64,000 nucleotides of DNA from Cellulomonas sp. JZ18 (GTDB lineage: Bacteria > Actinomycetota > Actinomycetes > Actinomycetales > Cellulomonadaceae), in contig NZ_CP045245.1 of the NCBI RefSeq assembly GCF_009720485.1, positions 1,488,001-1,552,000 on the forward strand. The letters are read 5' to 3'. Below, one piece after another: positions 56,232-64,000 of this stretch. Under the pieces are notes generated by a model. That model had not been told where the DNA came from and did not search any database. It saw nothing but the letters and a program-made list of their open reading frames with translations. Position numbers and translations under genes: made by a program. How positions within the stretch are numbered: position 1 is the stretch's first letter; every line of letters starts with the position of its first letter.

Positions 56232-56963
56232 GTGAGCCTCTACCGCGACGAGGCGATCGTCCTGCGCACCCACAAGCTGGGGGAGGCCGACCGCATCGTC
56301 ACCCTCCTCAGCCGTGAGCACGGCAAGGTCCGTGCCGTCGGCAAGGGCGTGCGGCGCACGACGTCGCGGTTCGGCTCGCGGCTCGAGCCGTTCATGCACG
56401 TCGACGTGCAGCTGAGCACCGGCCGCAACCTGGACGTCGTGACCCAGGCCGAGACGCTCGGCCCGTACGGGCGGCGCATCGGCGAGGACTACACCCTCTA
56501 CACGGCGGGCACGGTCATGCTCGAGACGGCCGACCGGCTCGTCGAGGCCGAGCGTGAGCCCGCCGTGCAGCAGTACTGGCTCCTCGTCGGTGCGGTCCGC
56601 GCGCTCGCGACGCGTGAGCACGCCCCCGGCCTCGTCCTCGACTCCTACCTGCTGCGCGCGCTCGCGATCGCCGGCTGGGCGCCGAGCTTCACCGACTGCG
56701 CCCGCTGCGGGACGCCGGGGCCGCACCACGCGTTCGCCGTCGCCGTCGGCGGGGCGGTGTGCGGGGGGTGCCGGCCACCCGGTGCCGCGGCGCCGGCACC
56801 CGAGACCTTCGCGCTGCTCGCGGCGCTGCTGTCCGGTGACTGGCCGGTCGCCGACGCGAGCGCCGAGCGGCACCGCGCCGAGGGCAACGGCCTGGTCGCC
56901 GCGTTCTGCCAGTTCCACCTCGAGCGCCGGCTGCGCTCGCTGCCGATGGTCGAGAGGGTCTGA
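56232..56963 (+). CDS. recO: DNA repair protein RecO
   Basis: 243 residues. The N-terminal OB fold begins [20 protein letters not shown] and continues [20 protein letters not shown]. The helical domain holds a zinc-binding set, CARCG with CGGC about 22 residues later. RecO loads RecA onto SSB-coated DNA in gap repair. The GTG lies six bases after CAGAAT, so it is probably leaderless. uppS follows with a one-base TGATG overlap, a common actinobacterial pair. Confidence 0.96.
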   Translation: MSLYRDEAIVLRTHKLGEADRIVTLLSREHGKVRAVGKGVRRTTSRFGSRLEPFMHVDVQLSTGRNLDVVTQAETLGPYGRRIGEDYTLYTAGTVMLETADRLVEAEREPAVQQYWLLVGAVRALATREHAPGLVLDSYLLRALAIAGWAPSFTDCARCGTPGPHHAFAVAVGGAVCGGCRPPGAAAPAPETFALLAALLSGDWPVADASAERHRAEGNGLVAAFCQFHLERRLRSLPMVERV

Positions 56964-57781
56964 TGCCGGTCCCGCCCCCGCCGCACCCGAGCGGTGCGCG
57001 TCCCCCCGTCCTGCCCCGCGAGCTCGTCCCGCGGCACGTCGCCGTCGTCATGGACGGCAACGGCCGGTGGGCGAACGCGCGCGGCCTGCCGCGCACCGCC
57101 GGGCACGCCGCGGGGGAGGCCTCGCTGCTCGACGTCGTCGCCGGCGCCATCGAGATCGGCGTCGAGTACGTCTCCGCCTACGCGTTCTCGACGGAGAACT
57201 GGAACCGCTCGCCCGACGAGGTGCGCTTCCTCATGGGGTTCAACCGTGACGTGCTGCGCCGTCGGCGCGACCTCATGGACTCGTGGGGCGTCCGCGTGCG
57301 GTGGGCGGGCCGCCGGCCGCGGCTGTGGCGCTCGGTGATCGCGGAGCTGGAGACGGCCGAGCGGCAGACGGTGCGCAACACCACCTGCACGTTGACCATG
57401 TGCGTGAACTACGGCGGGCGGGCGGAGATCGCCGACGCCGCCCAGGCGGTCGCGCGCGAGGTCGCCGCGGGGCGCCTGAAGCCCGAGAAGGTGAACGAGA
57501 AGGTGCTCGCGCGCTACCTCGACGAGCCCGACCTGCCGGACGTGGACCTCTTCCTGCGCTCGTCGGGAGAGCAGCGGATCTCCAACTTCATGCTCTGGCA
57601 GGCCGCGTACGCGGAGATGGTCTTCCTGGACGAGCCGTGGCCGGACGTGGACCGGCGCCACCTGTGGCGCGCGGTCGAGACGTACGCCCGCCGCGACCGC
57701 CGCTACGGCGGGGCGGTGGACGCGCCGGCAGCGGCGACGGAGTCCGCGACCGAGCCCGCCACCGGGTCGCCGGCGTCCTGA
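56963..57781 (+). CDS. uppS: Isoprenyl (undecaprenyl-type) diphosphate synthase
   Basis: 272 residues of the cis-prenyltransferase family. Motifs: [20 protein letters not shown] (catalytic Asp), [54 protein letters not shown] and [14 protein letters not shown]. It extends allylic diphosphates to the polyprenyl carrier used for peptidoglycan and other wall polymers. The chain length cannot be told from sequence. A short acidic tail follows the catalytic domain. It is coupled to recO. Confidence 0.96.
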   Translation: MPVPPPPHPSGARPPVLPRELVPRHVAVVMDGNGRWANARGLPRTAGHAAGEASLLDVVAGAIEIGVEYVSAYAFSTENWNRSPDEVRFLMGFNRDVLRRRRDLMDSWGVRVRWAGRRPRLWRSVIAELETAERQTVRNTTCTLTMCVNYGGRAEIADAAQAVAREVAAGRLKPEKVNEKVLARYLDEPDLPDVDLFLRSSGEQRISNFMLWQAAYAEMVFLDEPWPDVDRRHLWRAVETYARRDRRYGGAVDAPAAATESATEPATGSPAS

Positions 57782-57841
57782 CGCGGCGGGCAGCAGGGCG
57801 GCGCCCGCCCGGTGTCGGCGCCGCCCGCTAGCGTGCGGTCC

Positions 57842-58255
57842 ATGACCGACCACGACGTCCCCGCCCCCCTCGTCCCGCCCGTCCCCGGCACGACCGCTCC
57901 CGCGGTGCGCGTCGGCATGGTCACGTTCGACACCGCCGACGCGGCGGCGCTCGCGTCCTGGTGGGCGGCGCGCACCGGCGGGCGCGCCGAGCAGCACCCG
58001 GGCTTCGCGATGGTCCTGCCCGCCGCGCCGGGCGGCGTCACGCTGGGCTTCCAGGAGGTGCCGGACCCGACGCCGGGCAAGAACCGGGTGCACGTCGACC
58101 TCGCGGTCGAGGACGTGCCCTCCTGGGTCGAGGGCGCCCTGGCGGCGGGCGCCACACGCGTCGGGGAGCACACGCTCCCGGACGGCTTCCGGTGGACGGT
58201 CCTCGCGGACCCGGACGGCAACCAGTTCTGCGTCTCGCCCGCGCACGAGGGGTGA
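57842..58255 (+). CDS. VOC-family (glyoxalase-like) protein
   Basis: 137 residues. The paired beta-alpha-beta-beta-beta modules of vicinal-oxygen-chelate proteins are visible: GMVTFDTADAAALASWWAAR at the start, VHVDLAVEDVPSWVEGALAA in the middle and TVLADPDGNQFCVSPAHEG at the end. The last block, DPDGNxFC, is typical of the actinobacterial glyoxalase-like group. Substrate unknown. ATG follows TAGCGT by seven bases, so the gene is probably transcribed alone and leaderless. Confidence 0.88.
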   Translation: MTDHDVPAPLVPPVPGTTAPAVRVGMVTFDTADAAALASWWAARTGGRAEQHPGFAMVLPAAPGGVTLGFQEVPDPTPGKNRVHVDLAVEDVPSWVEGALAAGATRVGEHTLPDGFRWTVLADPDGNQFCVSPAHEG

Positions 58256-58312
58256 GGGCGCGCGGCCGGGCCCGACGCGCGGGCGACGGGCCCGGCACGT
58301 AGCGTGAGTCGC

Positions 58313-58570
58313 ATGACCAGCGACTCGGAGCAGACCCCGGCGCAGGACACGCCGACGTCCGTCACGCCCGAGACGGGCACGATCAAGGACCCCGACGAGT
58401 GGGCGACGGGGGACGAGCCGGCCACCGGTGCGCAGCTCAGCTACCTGAGCACGCTGGCCCGGGAGTCGGAGCGTGAGGTGCCGGAGAACCTGACCAAGGC
58501 GGACGCGTCGAAGCTGATCGACGAGCTGCAGGGCAGCAGCCCGCGGGTCGCGCAGGAGCCGCCGGACTGA
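58313..58570 (+). CDS. DUF3072 family protein
   Basis: 85 residues. After a disordered start, IKDPDEWATGDEPATGAQLS, YLSTLARESEREVPENLTKA and DASKLIDELQ match the short DUF3072 domain. Function unknown; probably cytoplasmic. ATG lies seven bases after TAGCGT, the same arrangement as the VOC gene. It ends six bases from the convergent membrane-protein gene. Confidence 0.85.
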   Translation: MTSDSEQTPAQDTPTSVTPETGTIKDPDEWATGDEPATGAQLSYLSTLARESEREVPENLTKADASKLIDELQGSSPRVAQEPPD

Positions 58571-58576
58571 CCCCGG

Positions 58577-59140
58577 TCAGCGCGCCGAGGTCGCGGTCGT
58601 GGCCGGCGCCGGAGCCGCTCTGCGGCGCCGGCGCGCGTGCACCGCCACCCCGGTCACGACCACCGCGACCGCGACGAGCACGGCGAGCCCCCAGGGCGAT
58701 CCCGCCGCGAGGGCGAGCGCGCCCCAGACGGCGCTCATCCCGACGGTGCCCCACACGAGCGCCCAGGCGAGCGACCCGGGCAGCGACGCGACCGTGAACC
58801 GCAGGTACGGCATCCGCAGCAGCCCGGCCGCGGCGAACACGGCCGACTGGACGCCGACGGTCAGGTAGGCGAACGTCACCGCGACCGGACCCCACCGGTG
58901 CACCATCCGGAGACCCGTGCGCGCGAGCGGTGTCGTCGCGAACCGCGCGAGCCGGTCGACCGTCCGCTGCCACAGCGCAGGCCCGTGCCGCCGCTCGCCC
59001 TCGTACCGGGCACCGCGGGCGACGGCCCGCCCCGCCCAGTACGTGGCGTGGGACCGGGCGAGGACCACGACGAGGAGCACGACGAGCAGTGCCCCCAGGG
59101 GGAGGCCGTCGAGGCCGTAGGCACGCACGACCTCCGTCAC
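58577..59140 (-). CDS. VTT-domain (DedA-like) membrane protein
   Basis: 187 residues. Membrane helices appear at ~14-28, ~85-110, ~125-145 and ~150-170. The VTT-like core VGVQSAVFAAAGLLRMPYLR followed by FTVASLPGSLAWALVWGTVG resembles DedA/VTT proteins, which move lipids between membrane leaflets. It is shorter than typical DedA (~200-220) and ends in a basic tail. The start is GTG at 59138-59140. Confidence 0.75.
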   Translation of the reverse strand: MTEVVRAYGLDGLPLGALLVVLLVVVLARSHATYWAGRAVARGARYEGERRHGPALWQRTVDRLARFATTPLARTGLRMVHRWGPVAVTFAYLTVGVQSAVFAAAGLLRMPYLRFTVASLPGSLAWALVWGTVGMSAVWGALALAAGSPWGLAVLVAVAVVVTGVAVHARRRRRAAPAPATTATSAR

Positions 59141-59249
59141 GGCTCGATCCTACGGCGCGTGCGCAGCACCCCCGTCGGGACCTGCGTCCCTGGTGCACGC
59201 GTCGCCCCCGTGCCCGCCGGCCGGCTCCGCGTCGGCTTCGGCGCCCGGT

Positions 59250-60203
59250 TCAGCGTCCGGCCGACGCGGTCGCGGGCGGGCAGTCCTCGCCGGCCGTGGC
59301 CGGGACGAGGACGTCGTCGGACATGTCGGGGTGCGGGTCGTCCTCGGGACGGTGCCCGTGCACCAGCGGCCGCACGAGCGCGCCGACGGCGTACACGGCG
59401 ATGGCCAGCACGACGATGGTGGCGCCCGGCGGCACGTCGTTCCACCACGTGAGCGTCAGGCCCACCACGCTCACGACCACGCCGAGGCCGCTGGCCAGCG
59501 CCATCGTGCGTCCGAAGGAACGGGCGTACAGCTGCGCGACCGCCACGGGCACGATCATCAGCGCGCTGACCAGCAGCAGCCCCACGACCCGCATGGCGAT
59601 GGTGACGGTGAGCGCCGCCAGCGTGGCGACGGTCATCGACACCAGCCGCACGGGCAGGCCGCTGGCACGCGCGAACTCCTCGTCGTGGCTGACCGCGAAC
59701 AGCACCCACCGCAGGCCCACGCCCACGGTGAGCACGAGCGCGGCGAGCGCGACGGTCCACCACAGGTCGGCGGTGCTCACGGTGGCGATCGAGCCGAACA
59801 GGTAGCTCATGAGGTTCGCGTTCGTGCCACCCGCGACCTTGATGAGCAGGACCCCGCCCGCGATGCCGCCGTAGAACATGATCGCGAGCGCGAGGTCGCC
59901 GCTGGTGCGCCCGCGCTCGCGCACGAGCTCGATGACGACCGAGCCGACCACCGCGGCGACGACCGCGCCGGGCACCGCGAACGCGTCGGCGGGGGAGGCC
60001 GCCGCCCACGAGCCGACGAGCCAGCCGACGGCCACACCGGTGAGCGCGACGTGGCCGATGCCGTCGCCCATGAGCGCGAGCCGGCGCTGCACGAGGAACG
60101 TGCCGACGACCGGCGCGGCCGCACCCACGAGCACGGCGGCGACGAGCGCCCGCTGCATCAGCGGGGAGGACAGGAGCTCGGCCAGCGAGTCCCACCACGT
60201 CAC
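59250..60203 (-). CDS. znuB: Zinc ABC transporter permease ZnuB
   Basis: 317 residues, about eight membrane helices, ABC-3 family. It opens SPLMQRALVAAVLVGAAAPV and contains GDGIGHVALTGVAVGW and MRVVGLLLVSALMIVPVAVA, the conserved cytoplasmic-loop region. The GTG overlaps the znuC stop by four bases. A Pro/Asp/His tail ends the protein. The operon order is znuA-znuC-znuB. Manganese transporters share this fold; the His-rich partner and the operator argue for zinc. Confidence 0.92.
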   Translation of the reverse strand: MTWWDSLAELLSSPLMQRALVAAVLVGAAAPVVGTFLVQRRLALMGDGIGHVALTGVAVGWLVGSWAAASPADAFAVPGAVVAAVVGSVVIELVRERGRTSGDLALAIMFYGGIAGGVLLIKVAGGTNANLMSYLFGSIATVSTADLWWTVALAALVLTVGVGLRWVLFAVSHDEEFARASGLPVRLVSMTVATLAALTVTIAMRVVGLLLVSALMIVPVAVAQLYARSFGRTMALASGLGVVVSVVGLTLTWWNDVPPGATIVVLAIAVYAVGALVRPLVHGHRPEDDPHPDMSDDVLVPATAGEDCPPATASAGR

Positions 60204-61027
60204 GAGGTCACCCCCAGGGTGAGGTCGGGGCCCTCGGACGGGGGCACGGGGTCGGCGTGCGGGTGCGTGTGGTCGTGCTCGACCGAGCCGTGCTCGCCGC
60301 GGGCCTGGGGCGGCGCGCCGTCGTGCACGACGCGTCCGTGCCGCAGCACCACCGCCCGGTCGATGAGCGGGGCGAACGGGCCGATCTCGTGCAGGATCAC
60401 CAGCACCGTCGTGCCGGCGTCGCGCAGCTGCGCCACGGTCCGCACGAACGCCTCCTGCGTCGGTAGGTCGATGCCCGACGTCGGCTCGTCGAGCACGAGC
60501 AGGCGGGGGTCGCGCACGAGGGCGCGGGCGATGAGGACGCGCTGCTGCTGCCCGCCCGAGAGCTCCTGGACCCGCCGGTGCAGCAGGTGCCCGACGCCGA
60601 GCGTCTCGAGCGCCGCGCGAGCGCGAGCCCGCCGGTCGCGCGGCGGCAGGAGCCGCCGGCCGTGCAGCAGCCCCGAGCCGACCACCTCGAGGGCGGTGGC
60701 CGGGATGCCGCCGCCGGCGGCCATGCGCTGCGGCACGTACCCGACGCGGTCCCACGGCACCCGCGGCCCGAGCGGCGCACCGAGCAGGTGCACCGACCCC
60801 GACGCGACCGGCACGACGCCGAGCAGCGAGCGCACGAGCGTGGACTTGCCGGAGCCGTTGGCGCCGAGCAGCGCGAGCACCTGGCCAGCGGGGACGGCGA
60901 GGTCGACGCCGCGGACGATGGGCCGCCCGCCGAGCGTCACGTGGACGTCGCGCGCGTCGATCGCGGGGGCCGCCGGCGCGCCGGTGGTGCGGGACCCCGC
61001 GGCGGGAGCGGGGGACGACGAGGTCAC
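60200..61027 (-). CDS. znuC: Zinc ABC transporter ATP-binding protein ZnuC
   Basis: 275 residues. ATPase motifs: LLGANGSGKSTLVRSLLG (Walker A), VPQRM (Q-loop region), LSGGQQQRVLIARAL (signature), LLVLDEPTSGID (Walker B) and ILHEIG (H-loop). It is shorter than many importers but complete, and its C-terminal tail is His-rich (EHDHTHPHADP), which may bind metal. The start overlaps znuA's stop and its stop overlaps znuB's start. Confidence 0.94.
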   Translation of the reverse strand: MTSSSPAPAAGSRTTGAPAAPAIDARDVHVTLGGRPIVRGVDLAVPAGQVLALLGANGSGKSTLVRSLLGVVPVASGSVHLLGAPLGPRVPWDRVGYVPQRMAAGGGIPATALEVVGSGLLHGRRLLPPRDRRARARAALETLGVGHLLHRRVQELSGGQQQRVLIARALVRDPRLLVLDEPTSGIDLPTQEAFVRTVAQLRDAGTTVLVILHEIGPFAPLIDRAVVLRHGRVVHDGAPPQARGEHGSVEHDHTHPHADPVPPSEGPDLTLGVTS

Positions 61028-62013
61028 GAGCACGACAATGCCACGCGCAGCGCGTCGAGGTTCTGCTCGGCGACCGTGAAGTAGTCCTCGTCCTCGTCCG
61101 CCAGGCCCTCGAGCGGGTCGAGCACGGCGGTCTCGATGCCGAGGTCGGTCGCGAGCGTCTCGGCCACCTTGGGGCTGACGAGCGTCTCGAAGAAGATCGT
61201 CGTCACGCCGTTGGTGCGCACCACGTCGCCGACCTCGCGCAGGCGGGCGGGCGACGGCTCGGCCTCGGGGTCGACGCCGGAGATCCCGACCTGCTCGAGC
61301 CCGTACCGCTCGGCCAGGTAGCCGAACGCCTCGTGCGACGTGACGATGACGTCGCGCTCGCACGCGGCGAGCCCGGTGGCGTACGCCTCGTCGAGGGCGG
61401 CGAAGCGCTCGTCGAGGGCCGCCGCGTTGGCCCGGTAGGTGTCGGCGCCGTCGGGGTCGACCTCGGCGAGCGCGTCCGCCACGGCGTCGGCGACCGCCGG
61501 CATGAGGGTGGGGTCGAGCCAGAAGTGCGGGTCGCCGCTGGAGTGCTGGTGGCCGTCCTCGCCGTGCTCCTCCTCCCCGTGCTCCTCCTCCGCGTGCTCG
61601 TCCTCGGCGTGCTCGTCGTCGCCGCTCGGGGCTCCCTCGGCGTGCGCACCGCCCTCACCGATCCCGGCCGCTGCGGTCGCGTCGACGACGTGCGCCGGCT
61701 GCGACTGGTCGACGGCCTCGTCCACGGCCGCCTGGAACCCGGACTGGTAGACGACGAGGTCGGCGGCGGACACCTCCGCGACCTGCGCGGGGGACAGCTC
61801 GAGGTCGTGCGGCTCCGCGCTCGGGGGTGTCATCGACGACACCTCGACGCGGTCCCCGCCGACCTGCTCGGCGACGAACTGCAGGGGGTAGAAGGAGGCG
61901 AGCACCTGGACGCCGTCCTCGCCGGCGGCGCCGTCCGTCCCGCCCGACGAGCACCCGGCCGCGAGCAGGACGGGGACGGCGAGCAGCGCGAGGGCGCGGG
62001 AGGACCTGGACAT
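61024..62013 (-). CDS. znuA: Zinc ABC transporter substrate-binding lipoprotein ZnuA
   Basis: 329 residues from the ATG seven bases after the -10 box. A lipoprotein signal ends with lipobox LLAAGC, so the mature protein is anchored by the modified Cys. The solute-binding fold follows: VLASFYPLQFVAEQVGGDRV, PHDLELSPAQV (metal His), a His/Glu/Asp-rich loop (~140-170, HAEDEHAEEEHGEEEHGEDG), DPHFWLDP (His), VTSHEAFGYLA (His) and IFFETLVSPKVAETLA. The charged His-rich loop is characteristic of zinc-specific members. Confidence 0.95.
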   Translation of the reverse strand: MSRSSRALALLAVPVLLAAGCSSGGTDGAAGEDGVQVLASFYPLQFVAEQVGGDRVEVSSMTPPSAEPHDLELSPAQVAEVSAADLVVYQSGFQAAVDEAVDQSQPAHVVDATAAAGIGEGGAHAEGAPSGDDEHAEDEHAEEEHGEEEHGEDGHQHSSGDPHFWLDPTLMPAVADAVADALAEVDPDGADTYRANAAALDERFAALDEAYATGLAACERDVIVTSHEAFGYLAERYGLEQVGISGVDPEAEPSPARLREVGDVVRTNGVTTIFFETLVSPKVAETLATDLGIETAVLDPLEGLADEDEDYFTVAEQNLDALRVALSCS

Positions 62014-62050
62014 GAGACCGATTCTCAACTGCACCAGGCGTGGATGTCAA
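62013..62050 (-). promoter_or_regulatory. znuACB promoter with Zur-like operator
   Basis: On the minus strand, -35 TTGACA (62045-62050) and -10 GAGAAT (62021-62026) are 18 bases apart. A palindrome TGAGAnnnnnTCTCA (62013-62027) covers the -10 box and runs to the start codon. Its position suits zinc-dependent repression by Zur. The motif resembles, but is not identical to, published actinobacterial Zur sites as I recall them. Confidence 0.6.
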
Positions 62051-62145
62051 AGTCGCTGCGCCGTGGGGGTGCACGTCGCGGCTAGGCTGTCCCGGTTGTG
62101 CCCCGCGACACCCAGCCGCGGGCTTCCTCGACCCAGGAGAAACCA

Positions 62146-63534
62146 GTGGCCAGCACCGCCTCCCGCCTCGACGCCGTCGTCTCCCTCGCCAAGCGCCGGG
62201 GGTTCGTCTTCCCGAGCGGCGAGATCTACGGGGGCACCCGCTCCGCGTGGGACTACGGGCCGCTCGGCGTCGAGCTGAAGGAGAACATCAAGCGCCAGTG
62301 GTGGCGTGCGATGGTGACCAGCCGCGACGACATCGTCGGCCTGGACTCCTCCGTCATCCTCCCGCGGCAGGTCTGGGTGGCGTCGGGCCACGTCGGCGTG
62401 TTCACCGACCCGCTGACCGAGTGCCTGTCCTGCCACAAGCGCTTCCGCGAGGACCACCTCGTCGAGGACTTCGAGGCGAAGAAGGGCCGCGCGCCGGAGA
62501 ACGGCCTGGCCGAGATCGCCTGCCCCAACTGCGGCACCCGCGGCGAGTGGACCGAGCCGCGCGACTTCAACATGATGCTGAAGACGTACCTCGGCCCCGT
62601 CGAGGACGAGTCCGGGCTGCACTACCTGCGTCCCGAGACCGCGCAGGGCATCTTCGTGAACTTCCAGAACGTGCTCACCGCCGCGCGCAAGAAGCCGCCG
62701 TTCGGCATCGGCCAGATCGGCAAGTCGTTCCGCAACGAGATCACGCCGGGCAACTTCATCTTCCGCACGCGCGAGTTCGAGCAGATGGAGATGGAGTTCT
62801 TCGTCGAGCCGGGCACCGACGAGCAGTGGCACCAGTACTGGATCGACACGCGCACCGACTGGTACGTCGACCTGGGCATCGACCGCGAGAACCTGCGCCA
62901 CTACGAGCACCCGCAGGAGAAGCTGTCGCACTACTCGAAGCGGACCGTCGACATCGAGTACCGGTTCGGCTTCTCCGGCTCGGAGTGGGGCGAGCTCGAG
63001 GGCATCGCGAACCGCACCGACTTCGACCTGTCGACGCACGGCGAGCACTCCGGCAAGGACCTGTCCTACCGTGACCCGGCGACGAACGAGAAGTACGTGC
63101 CGTACGTCATCGAGCCGGCCGCCGGCCTGACGCGCTCGCTGATGGCGTTCCTCGTCGAGTCGTACACGGTGGACCAGGCGCCGAACACCAAGGGCGGCGT
63201 CGACGAGCGCGTCGTGCTCCGGCTCGACCCGCGCCTGGCGCCCGTCAAGGCCGCGGTGCTCCCGCTGTCGCGCAACGAGCAGTTCAGCCCCAAGGCGCGC
63301 GACCTCGCCGCCGAGCTGCGCCGGAACTGGAACGTCGACTTCGACGACGCCGGCGCCATCGGTCGCCGCTACCGCCGTCAGGACGAGATCGGCACGCCCT
63401 TCTGCATCACGGTCGACTTCGACACCCTCGACGACCAGGCCGTGACGATCCGCCACCGCGACGACATGACGCAGGAGCGCGTCGCGCTCGACCAGGTCAC
63501 CGGCTACCTCGCGCAGCGGCTCGTCGGGGCCTGA
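62146..63534 (+). CDS. glyS: Glycyl-tRNA synthetase (alpha2 type)
   Basis: 462 residues from GTG behind AGGAGA (62135-62140), the expected length. A GTG at 62098, ten bases after TAGGCT, would add 16 residues. Class II motifs: [20 protein letters not shown], zinc Cys pairs CLSCHKRF and [40 protein letters not shown] (motif 2) and [13 protein letters not shown] (motif 3). It charges tRNA-Gly. The gene is divergent from znuA, and a very large hairpin begins ten bases after its stop. Confidence 0.97.
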   Translation: MASTASRLDAVVSLAKRRGFVFPSGEIYGGTRSAWDYGPLGVELKENIKRQWWRAMVTSRDDIVGLDSSVILPRQVWVASGHVGVFTDPLTECLSCHKRFREDHLVEDFEAKKGRAPENGLAEIACPNCGTRGEWTEPRDFNMMLKTYLGPVEDESGLHYLRPETAQGIFVNFQNVLTAARKKPPFGIGQIGKSFRNEITPGNFIFRTREFEQMEMEFFVEPGTDEQWHQYWIDTRTDWYVDLGIDRENLRHYEHPQEKLSHYSKRTVDIEYRFGFSGSEWGELEGIANRTDFDLSTHGEHSGKDLSYRDPATNEKYVPYVIEPAAGLTRSLMAFLVESYTVDQAPNTKGGVDERVVLRLDPRLAPVKAAVLPLSRNEQFSPKARDLAAELRRNWNVDFDDAGAIGRRYRRQDEIGTPFCITVDFDTLDDQAVTIRHRDDMTQERVALDQVTGYLAQRLVGA

Positions 63535-63538
63535 CGGC

Positions 63539-64000
63539 GTGCCGACGGGCGTCGCGTCCCGCCGCCACGACCTGCCGGTCGGGTTCGACCCGCAGGTCGT
63601 GGCGGCGGTCGACGCCCGTCTGCACGGCGTGGCGGCCGAGCACGGCGTGCACGTGCCGTGGGCGGTCGAGAGCGGCAGCCGGGCGTGGGGCTTCCCGTCG
63701 CCCGACAGCGACTACGACTGCCGCTTCTTCTTCGTCCGGCCCCTCGACGCGTACCTGGACCCGTGGCCCGCACGCGACGTCATCGAGACGCCTCTCGACG
63801 CCGTGCTGGACGTCAACGGCTGGGACCTGGTCAAGGCGGTGCGGCTGGCGGTCGCCGGCAACGCCACGGTCGGTGAGTGGCTGCGCTCGCCGCACGTGTA
63901 CGCCGGCGACGTGCGGTTCCGGGACGAGCTGCTGGCGCTCGTCGACGACGTGACGGACCGGGACCGCGTGATGCGCCACTACCTGAGCGTCGGGACCGAC
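63539..64000 (+). CDS. Nucleotidyltransferase (RlaP/DNA polymerase beta superfamily type), truncated by the right window edge
   Basis: 154 codons are open to the end of the window; the 3' part is missing. The nucleotidyltransferase motif is clear: WAVESGSRAWGFPSPDSDYD, with Gly-Ser and the two metal Asp residues, followed by CRFFFVRPLDAYLDP. This matches the family that includes RlaP of RNA repair operons. RtcB or another partner cannot be checked here. The start codon is uncertain: GTG at 63539 is four bases after glyS, but a very large dyad covers 63544-63620 and a start inside or after it is possible. Confidence 0.8.
   Translation, partial: MPTGVASRRHDLPVGFDPQVVAAVDARLHGVAAEHGVHVPWAVESGSRAWGFPSPDSDYDCRFFFVRPLDAYLDPWPARDVIETPLDAVLDVNGWDLVKAVRLAVAGNATVGEWLRSPHVYAGDVRFRDELLALVDDVTDRDRVMRHYLSVGTD
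63544..63620 (+). terminator. Very large dyad after glyS, overlapping the next ORF
   Basis: An outer 11-bp stem (63544-63554 with 63610-63620), an inner perfect 17-bp stem (63559-63575 with 63592-63608) and a terminal 5-bp stem give about 33 pairs. It starts ten bases after the glyS stop, as a terminator would, yet it covers the apparent start of the nucleotidyltransferase. Confidence 0.6.

Overview
The window comes from a very GC-rich Gram-positive actinobacterium, most likely Cellulomonas or a close relative in the Cellulomonadaceae. The basis is the 16S rRNA signature, an rrn operon with no tRNA in its 16S-23S spacer, frequent GTG starts, many start codons only 6-8 bases after a TAnnnT -10 box (leaderless transcripts), and GC-rich hairpin terminators without U-tracts. 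This identification is inference from remembered signatures, not a database match. Most of the window is ordinary core chromosome. The first ~2.9 kb has visibly lower GC and looks like the end of an acquired island.

Layout. 1-2567: an AAA ATPase (cut by the left edge) overlapping a DUF6414-like gene. 2794-7388: an F420-type oxidoreductase whose 5' end spans the composition boundary, a membrane metallophosphoesterase, and a secreted lectin/M15 peptidase fusion. 7408-16341: an MntR-like regulator, leuS behind a leucine leader peptide, degV, comEA-comEC and holA. 16406-18919: a degenerate EAL protein, a 43-codon secreted cysteine peptide and an HTH-TPR regulator, which together look like a possible peptide-signalling locus. 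19030-27439: rpsT, a lone PemK/MazF-like gene, an ATP-grasp/alpha-E/transglutaminase operon, a maleylpyruvate isomerase-like protein, lepA and hemW. 27683-33646: one complete rrn operon with stacked promoters and a terminator. 34016-42966: two DUF4870 proteins, a proline-rich membrane protein, DUF3097, CIRCE-hrcA-dnaJ-rsmE, and ppdK on the other strand. 43209-54129: phoH-ybeY-CNNM-era, a membrane hydrolase, then a PP2C/FHA/RDD-FHA/beta-propeller signalling group. 54182-64000: leuA behind the same leucine leader element, recO-uppS, small genes, znuACB with a Zur-like operator, glyS and a partial nucleotidyltransferase.

Genes that work together include comEA-comEC in DNA uptake, hrcA-dnaJ in the heat-shock circuit, phoH-ybeY-CNNM-era in an RNA/ribosome operon, leuS and leuA sharing one type of leucine-sensing leader, and znuACB in zinc import.

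Nine genes, including the essential leuS, are broken by an apparent single missing base inside a G or C run. The uniform pattern argues for sequencing error, so they are annotated as single genes across the break rather than as true pseudogenes.
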